Shown piece after piece: positions 57,368 through 64,000 of a DNA stretch of 64,000 nucleotides (positions are counted from its first letter, which is position 1; each line of letters opens with the position of its first letter). The notes under the pieces were generated by a model that had not been told where the DNA came from, did not search any database, and worked only from the letters and a program-made list of their open reading frames with translations. Position numbers and translations under genes: made by a program. Where the stretch lies: contig CM057839.1 in NCBI GenBank assembly GCA_030068075.1, positions 51,240,960 to 51,304,959 on the forward strand. Direction: 5' to 3'. This DNA is from Paguma larvata. Taxonomy: Eukaryota; Chordata; Mammalia; Carnivora; Viverridae.

Positions 57368-58417
57368 TCCATTTTGAATTTATTTTTGTGTATTGTATAA
57401 GAAAGTGGTCCAGTTTCATTCTTCTGCATGCCGCTGTCCAGTTTTCCCAACATCATTTGTTGAAGAGACTGTCTTTTTTCCATTAGATATTCTTTCCTGC
57501 TTTGTTGAAGATTAGTTGACCATATAGTTGTGGGTCCATGTCTGTTTTTTCCGTTATGTTCCATTGATCCTTGTGTCTGTTTTTGTGCCAATACCATACT
57601 GTCTTGATCACTTAGATGAAAGACCTTAATGTGAGACAGGAAACCATCATAATCCTAGAGGATAACACAGGGAGCAACCTTTTTGATGACATCCACCGCA
57701 GCAACTTCTTACCAGATATGTCTCTGGAGGCAAGGAAAACAAAAGCAAACATGAAGTATTGGGACTTTATCAAGATGAAAAAAACAAACGAACCTCTGCA
57801 CAGTGAAGGAAATAGTCAACAAAACTAAAAGGTAACCTTTGGAGTGGGAAAAGGTATTTGCAAATCACATATCTGATAAGGGGTTAATATCCAAAATCTA
57901 TAAAGAACTCATCAAACTCAACACCCAGCAAAGAAATAACCCAGTTAAGAAATGAGCAGAAGACATGAATAGACATTTTTCCAAAGAAGACATCCAGATG
58001 GCCAACAGACACATGAGAAGATGCTCAACATCACTCATCATCAGGGAAATACAAATCAAAGCTACAATGGGATACCACCTCACACTGGTCAGAATGCCTA
58101 AGATTAAAAATACAGGAAACAACAAGTGTTGGTGAGGATGCAGAGAAAGGGAAACCCTCTTACACTATTGATGGGAATGCAAGTAGGTGCCGCCACCCTA
58201 AAAAACAGTATTGAGATTCCTCAAAAAGTTAAAAAGAGAACTACCCTATGATCCGGCAATTGCACTACTGGGTATTCGCTCAAAGGATACAAAAACACTG
58301 ATTCCAAGGGACACGTGCACCCCAATGTCTTATAGAAGCATTATCATCAATAACCAAATTATGGAAAGAGCCCAAACATCCACTGACACGGAACAGATAA
58401 AGAAGTTGTGATGCGCG

Positions 58418-58450
<33 letters not shown>

Positions 58451-58840
58451 TGGAATTTTAATCATAAAAAAAATAAAATAAAATCTTGCCAATTGCAACC
58501 ACGTGGATGGAAGCAAAATAAGTTAGAGAAAAACAAATACCATGATTTCACTCATATGTGGAATTAAAGAAATGAAACTTGTACATAGAGTAAGGGAAGG
58601 AAAAACAGAATAAGATAAAAACAGAGAGGGAGGTAAACCATAAGCGGCTCCTAACTGCAGAGAACCGAGGGTTACTGGAGGGAAGGTAGGTGAGAAGTGG
58701 GATAAACGGGTGGTGGGCATTAAAGAGGGCATTTGTTCTTATGAACATTGGGTGCTATATGTAAGTGATGAGTCACAAAATTCTACCACTGAAACTAATA
58801 TTATCCTCTATGCTAACTGACTGGAATTTAAATACAATCT
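57368..58840 (+). mobile_element. L1 insertion with inverted 5' segment (twin priming)
   Basis: 57368-57612 is L1 ORF2 in reverse orientation; 57615-58840 is the following part of the same L1 in forward orientation through the 3' UTR and tail. Reversed, the first segment ends TTCAAAATGGA and the second begins GATGAAAGACC, adjacent in L1 order. Target repeats TTAAAAATATCACTGCA (57351-57367) and TTAAAAAAATCACTGCA (58841-58857) differ at one base. Frames are broken, so it encodes nothing. Confidence 0.93.
58412..58450. repeat. (GC)n(AC)n microsatellite inside L1
   Basis: Alternating GC then AC, pure purine-pyrimidine alternation, at the site where other L1 copies carry (AC)n or (AT)n. Confidence 0.96.
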
Positions 58841-58859
58841 TTAAAAAAATCACTGCAAA

Positions 58860-60456
58860 GAGGCTGCTGATTGAAAACGGTACTAATATTGTGAGCCAAG
58901 GTAATATGAAATGGCAGAACTGATCTTTTAGTAAGTGCTCTTTCATCAGCCACATTGGGAGGAGAAAGCAATCACGGTCCAAACAGATCTGAAATGGAGT
59001 CAGCTAAAGAGTGAGAAATTAATTCCTTTTCAAAAGAAACTTGTGTTATGGAGAAAGCATTTTGAAAACAGGAGTTTGGCAACGTCTCCACCATTAAGGA
59101 CTCTCTTGTCTAATCCATGTAAACATGACGCCTACTAAAACTTTCATATCTGCATACTTAAAATATTTGGGAAAACTTGGAAATACAAGTTTTGAATGCA
59201 TTTAAACATCTACCCAATGAAGAGTTTTGGTAGGCTTTCAACTCCTTCGTTAAAAAAATTTTTAAATATACTTTCCAATTTGAGAGAACAACCAATTGAT
59301 ATCAGGGAAGATATAAACTGACCACCTAGATTTCAATAAATACTTCTGCATAATTAATGTATAGGATAGAAAAATGAGTGTCATTATTTAGGAAGTTCTG
59401 CCAGTGTGGCACTTCTTCCTTTTGATTCTGTGTATCTTCTGAGATCCCGGACCATTAAAATAAAGTAAAGCTATGAATCAAATTAGCAATAGACACTTAG
59501 ATCAATGTATCACAAAATGTCAAACCCAAATGTTGCACAATAATGCAGCGTATTCAATCACATGGCTTTTGCTGGAAAAAGCTACTACAAGAGTTTAACA
59601 AAGTCATTCTTTAGCATTCACTATGGGTCTCTTCTTCCTTTACTCTCTACCTAGTGTTTTCTTCCTTTTGTCTCACACCGTTGGTTGCCATCTCTAAGGG
59701 GATGAACTCTGAATTTAAGTCCCTTGCTCTGAGTCTTGTAATTCCAACACTTGAAAGACAGCCTCCACCTGGTTCTGAGGCAGGTCCTTCAAACACGTTA
59801 TGTCCGAGACAGAGCTCAGTGTTCTTCCTCATCGCTACCCTGTTCTTCTCTTGGTCTTTCTCACCTGGGTTGGTGGTACCACCTTCAACAGACATTTGAA
59901 AACTCTGTGTCTTTCTCTTTTTACCCATCACATTCAATCAGCCACCAAAGTTTAACCCTTCTACCTTCCCGGCTCTGCTTTTGTCTTTATCTGTCTTCCC
60001 ACTTGTATATTGTGTTCTCGTGCCTATCTGTCTCTCATTTCTCCCTCTTGTTTTATGTCTAGTTCTGTTCCCTTCCTCCTCCTTCCTTCTCTGCCTGCCC
60101 TGTCACTCAAAGAAAGTACAAAAGCATTTTTTTGTTTGCTCTGTTTTTTAAATATTTATCATACTAAAATATGAGATGGAACACTTTCTCTTTTTAAAAC
60201 CTGTATTAAACTACATATTTATGTATCCCTCGACTGATTTCTGTTGTTGCTGCTGTGGGTAGGCAGATGTGGATAGAAAAATAATAACAACGAAAAAGGA
60301 ATTTCCATTCCAAAATTAGCAAATTAGTGTTTCCCTTGTAGCCTGACATAGTTAACACACAGCCACTCTCAACCCCTAAGTAAGAAAAATTCTTAGGCAA
60401 ATGTTTGTGTTACCAAGAATCTGGTAACATAAGGAGCTACTTATGTTGCTCTGGTC
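58860..60456. other. Unassigned stretch
   Basis: About 1.6 kb. Overlapping open frames at 59647-60062 (up to 103 codons) carry no recognisable domain. No repeat family is evident. Confidence 0.4.
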
Positions 60457-60472
60457 AAAAGTACTATTTTTA

Positions 60473-60694
60473 TTTTTTTTGTAAAATTTTTAACGTTTTT
60501 CATTCATTTTTGAGAGAAAGACACGGGCCTTGAGCAGGGGAGAAACAGAGGAAGAGGGAGACACAGAATTTGAAGCAGGCTCTAGGCTCCAAGCTGTCAG
60601 CAGAGAGCCGGATGCGGGGCTCAAACTCAGGAACCCTGAGATCATGACCTGAGCCAAAGTCGGATGCTTAACCGGCTGAGCCACCCAGGCACCC
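60473..60694 (-). repeat. tRNA-derived carnivore SINE, minus strand
   Basis: Ends GAGCCACCCAGGCACCCC. Flanks AAAAGTACTATTTTTA (60457) and AAAAATACTATTTTTA (60695) differ at one base. Confidence 0.93.
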
Positions 60695-60711
60695 CAAAAA
60701 TACTATTTTTA

Positions 60712-61480
60712 AAAACATGATTTGCCTGGAAGAGCTTTGTAGATTGAAGGAGGGCATTCTAATACAAAAAGGGGTCTTAATTAATACTCCTTATTAATAA
60801 TGCTTATTCAGCACTATTCAGCAGAGTTTGGTTTAGAATGTACATTATTCATATATACATTATTATGTACATTATTCAGAATCTATATGACTTAGAAAAG
60901 TATTCTAGGAAGTTTTTTTCCCACAGAAATTACTGCATTTCAAAGAATTTCTAAAACAAGATATTTATTTAACATTTGTTTTCAATGGGGCATCTAAGTC
61001 TAAAGCATTTGAGCCGTGATACTGATTTTCAACCTTTACTTTTGTTGATGGTGCGATATATCAAAACGAGAATACAGGAATTTCCTGACTTAGTTGTGCT
61101 CACTTTAGCCCAAGTCGCTCGCCTATGCTGTAGCCGCCTGCTGTAAAAGCAGCTCTCTCTTACATCAGCTGCTGAGAATTTCCCTCGTTCCCTGAGATCC
61201 CTTTCCCTCTTGCTGAAGCAGGCCCACTGCAGCCCAGAGTGACACATGACTGTCACGTGTGCTGCTGTTCCTTAAACCTCATCACTCCTGGTCACCGCTC
61301 ATCTCGTCCAGGGCCTCACTCCTCTTGTCTCTGTGCCCAGAACTGGTGGGAAAATGGACCTGACTCTGTAACACTGCACTACAGACGAAAGGCTTAGAGT
61401 CCATCCTCAAAGTGCTCACCATCTCATAGGAGAAACCGAAGGAAGCAATTAACAACGCTAAGTCGGAGGTGTACATTAAC
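60712..61480. other. Unassigned stretch
   Basis: ATTATTCATATATACATTAT and related short repeats occur at 60840-60880. No exon or repeat family recognised. Confidence 0.4.
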
Positions 61481-61484
61481 GGAG

Positions 61485-61810
61485 GTTCAAGGGGGCCTGC
61501 CCAATCCACCCTGAGGGCTCAGGAAGGACTCAGTCAGATGAAATGGGTGCAGACGTGGCAAGGAGATGAGGCCCAAAGGCAGGCAGGAGCCAGCTATGAG
61601 GAATTTAGATTCGATCCCCCAAAGTATTGGGGTCCACAAGGAGGTGAGCAACATGATGAAATGTGTCTTATGTAGAAGATGGAGAATGGATGGGATACCT
61701 GAGAGTAGAGACAGGGAGAATCATGCGGATTGCAGGGGAGAAATGGTGAGAGCCTGATCCAGGCAGTGGCCATGGGTGCAAGAAAGAGATAGACTGGGGA
61801 AGAATTTAAA
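61485..61810. repeat. Possible ancient mammalian repeat, family not named
   Basis: GATCCAGGCAGTGGCCATGG, GATGGAGAATGGATGGGATA and nearby text look like the same old repeat type as 35940-36800. Evidence is weak. Confidence 0.3.
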
Positions 61811-63925
61811 AGTGGGAATGAGACAACATAAGGCATGATAGGCTATGTGGCTCAGGGAGGAAGAATAGAGAAGGCTTTTGGGAGAGGGGGGAGACAGAAG
61901 ATGGAGGAGAATGAAGAGGAAAACATGGAGGTAAGAGGTGAAATGGGGAGAAAGAGCAGAGAGGTGGAGAGAAAGAGAGGGAGGGACTTCTCATCGCTGC
62001 CCTCACACCACTCCTGGAAGCACGGGTTTATGTTTGCAAGATGATAGACCGTGTGGTGGACGTAAGAAATGCCGAAAGCCAAGACAAATTGAGATTGGCA
62101 TGGAGGAGGGGGGAATGGCTCTTAGCCTTCCTCCTCAAGTATACCTTCCAAAGCCTTGTCTCTTCCTCTCTTTTGAGTTTCTGTTCCAATTTTTTGAGTG
62201 TTCCTTATACTGTTAAGTCACCATGTTGAATTGAATGGTGAAGGAGGTGAATGATCTGTCTTTTAAAAACTGTTTTGATATGCAAAATATCCCTAAGAAT
62301 ATTTTATAATGAAAGAAGAGGTAAGTTCTTTCAATTTCAGGGATTTTGTCTGCTGTGGGTTCGCCCGGGAAAGTAAATGTCATCTTGTTTCAATGGGAAA
62401 TATGTTCTGAGTTTCAAACAAATGTTTTAAAATTAACTTTTGAAAAAATCTGTATTTGAGCTTGACACTAACCATATTAAGTATATGCTCTGAAGAGGAA
62501 AATCAGAAAATGCTTTAAATGCTCTCTTCTTAAACTTTGGCATGTTCTTGCTGATTACTCACTATTTGAAAGTGCATGATAGCTATATTTAGAAGGAAAG
62601 TGAGAAATTCAGTCAAGAATGTTTTCATACATCCATAAATATTTGGCACTATATAGATAATTTCTTGCATTTACAGAGAAAATGAGTCTCAAAGCACTTT
62701 GTATATATATTGTTTTTTAAAACAAGATGCCCCTGGATACAACTGGATTCCAAGATTATGGCATCTTGAAGAAAAGAGACTGGCAAGGATTTTTACTGAG
62801 TTTGGCATAGTGCCATTTGGATTAGCTGTTGAAATGTCACATGTGCTACTTTTCAAGATGGAATAGCCCATATTTGGGGAATAACTACTACTAGACATTT
62901 GTGTGATTGTCTTATGAGGGCCATAGACCAGCCACACTCTTGCAGATGGCAGTTTGGGCTCTATGAGTGGAATGGACTTTTCCGTTGTCAGTCATGCAGG
63001 GGAGAAGTCTGTAGGACATGAGGCAGGACCTGAGGATATAGGAATCAGGCCTTTAGACTTTTCTCTCCTTTCTGGGTGAGGGGTCAGTTTGGTCACTTAG
63101 GAGGACAAGTGATGCAGAGTGAATACCTAGATGATTTCTGATGATTCGGAGTGAATACCTAGAGGTGTTGAGTTGTGGGCAGACACAGGAATGTATGCTG
63201 CTCAGAGACCCCATCAAGAAAAACTCATTGCCCAGCTGTGAGGAGTATGGTTAGCTAGCTGTTAGCTCCTTCAGGTCCACCCCAACAAAGACAGTCTTTG
63301 CTCTGGGGCTCCCACTGGGCAAGAGAGACTTTGTCAAATCTCTACCCCAGTCTGATGGCTCTTCTACCCAATCCAAGCCCTTCCCTTTTCTTCCTGCAGG
63401 TCTTATTCTTCAGTAAATCTTTTGCACTGCCAACTCCAAGTCCACATCTGCTTTCCAAAGGATCTAACTTGCACACACTGCAACAAGGAAGCCAACTAGG
63501 AGACGCTTGGGAGTGGTCAGTTTAAGCAGCCCTGGAATGCCTCTGGGCCTGTGCAGAAATTGTTCTCTGTGTCATACTTTCTTCCTAAGTCCCCTTAAAT
63601 GTCAGAAAAACTCACTAAAAGGCATATGCCGGCATCCACCATGTTGTGGGGAAGGGAAAACTGTCCACCCCGTGGGAGAGCAGAAAGGGAAATCTCAGGA
63701 GAGCTTTGATCCTTGCAGCAGCGCAATGGCAGCTTAACAAAGAAGTTGGAACAAAGGATCCAAGGGCTCGGATCCAGAGCTCACCTGTGCAGCCCCGTGG
63801 GGCTTCTCAGAGACGGCTAGGGTCACTTCGAGGCTCCTTGTTCCTGGTAATAAATCCAGGGGTGACTTATGCCATAACTCCTGGGTTGCAGTCCACTAGA
63901 TTTGCACCATGAGAACCCAAAAGGT
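61811..63925. other. Unassigned stretch
   Basis: About 2.1 kb with a purine-rich part (61850-61985). A 32-base-period duplication lies at 63117-63163. I see no exon with convincing splice sites and no named repeat. Confidence 0.4.
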
Positions 63926-64000
63926 AGACAGATTTTATTATCCTCATTTTGCAGATGAAAAAATTGAGATACCATTCTGGAAGTTAATTAGGTCTTCTTT
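63926..64000 (-). repeat. MIR fragment at window edge, minus strand
   Basis: TTTTATTATCCTCATTTTGC and AGATGAAAAAATTGAGAT give the reversed MIR centre; it is cut by the end of the window. Confidence 0.6.

Overview
The window is nuclear DNA from a carnivoran mammal, most likely a cat (Felidae). The main sign is about 25 copies of a tRNA-Lys-derived SINE of the feliform type, with a GGGGCGCCTGGGTGGCTCAG head, a CT-rich body and an AATAAA/A-rich tail. Young carnivore-type L1 insertions sit among much older mammalian layers (L1M/HAL1, L2, MIR, hAT-Charlie, MaLR and ERVL LTRs). No operons, CRISPR arrays or prokaryotic features are present.

One protein-coding gene can be supported: the 5' end of VWA8, a mitochondrial AAA+ ATPase with a von Willebrand A domain, on the minus strand. 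Exon 1 (coding part 34166-34328) carries the start codon and an Arg-rich, acid-free presequence, and lies in a CpG island (about 34040-34620). Exon 2 (21074-21151) has clean splice sites and joins exon 1 in the right phase. Intron 1 is 13,014 bp. Everything from 21073 down to 1 is intron 2; I could not find exon 3 there.

Layout: 1-4600 old L1 cut by SINEs and an MST LTR; 5202-6054 young L1; 7190-7990 repeat-poor stretch that may be a conserved non-coding element; 9225-9770 L1 plus SINE stacked on one target site; 13270-20840 L1/HAL1-rich; 21074-21151 exon 2; 21900-29810 MIR, L2, L1 and SINE copies; 30546-30731 local tandem duplication; 34040-34620 CpG island with exon 1. From 34620 to 64000 I see no gene. 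That half holds MIR, MER5A, a class II-type solo LTR, L1/HAL1, ERVL LTRs, L2, a 1.7 kb young L1 (51526-53200), and an L1 with an inverted 5' part (57368-58840).

I see no new protein system. The most informative observations are about retrotransposition: four places where successive insertions share one duplicated target, a twin-primed L1 with a near-exact inversion junction, a SINE-L1 composite inside one target duplication, and three L1 copies that each grew a microsatellite at the same internal site. Subfamily names come from memory of consensus sequences and were not checked against a library.
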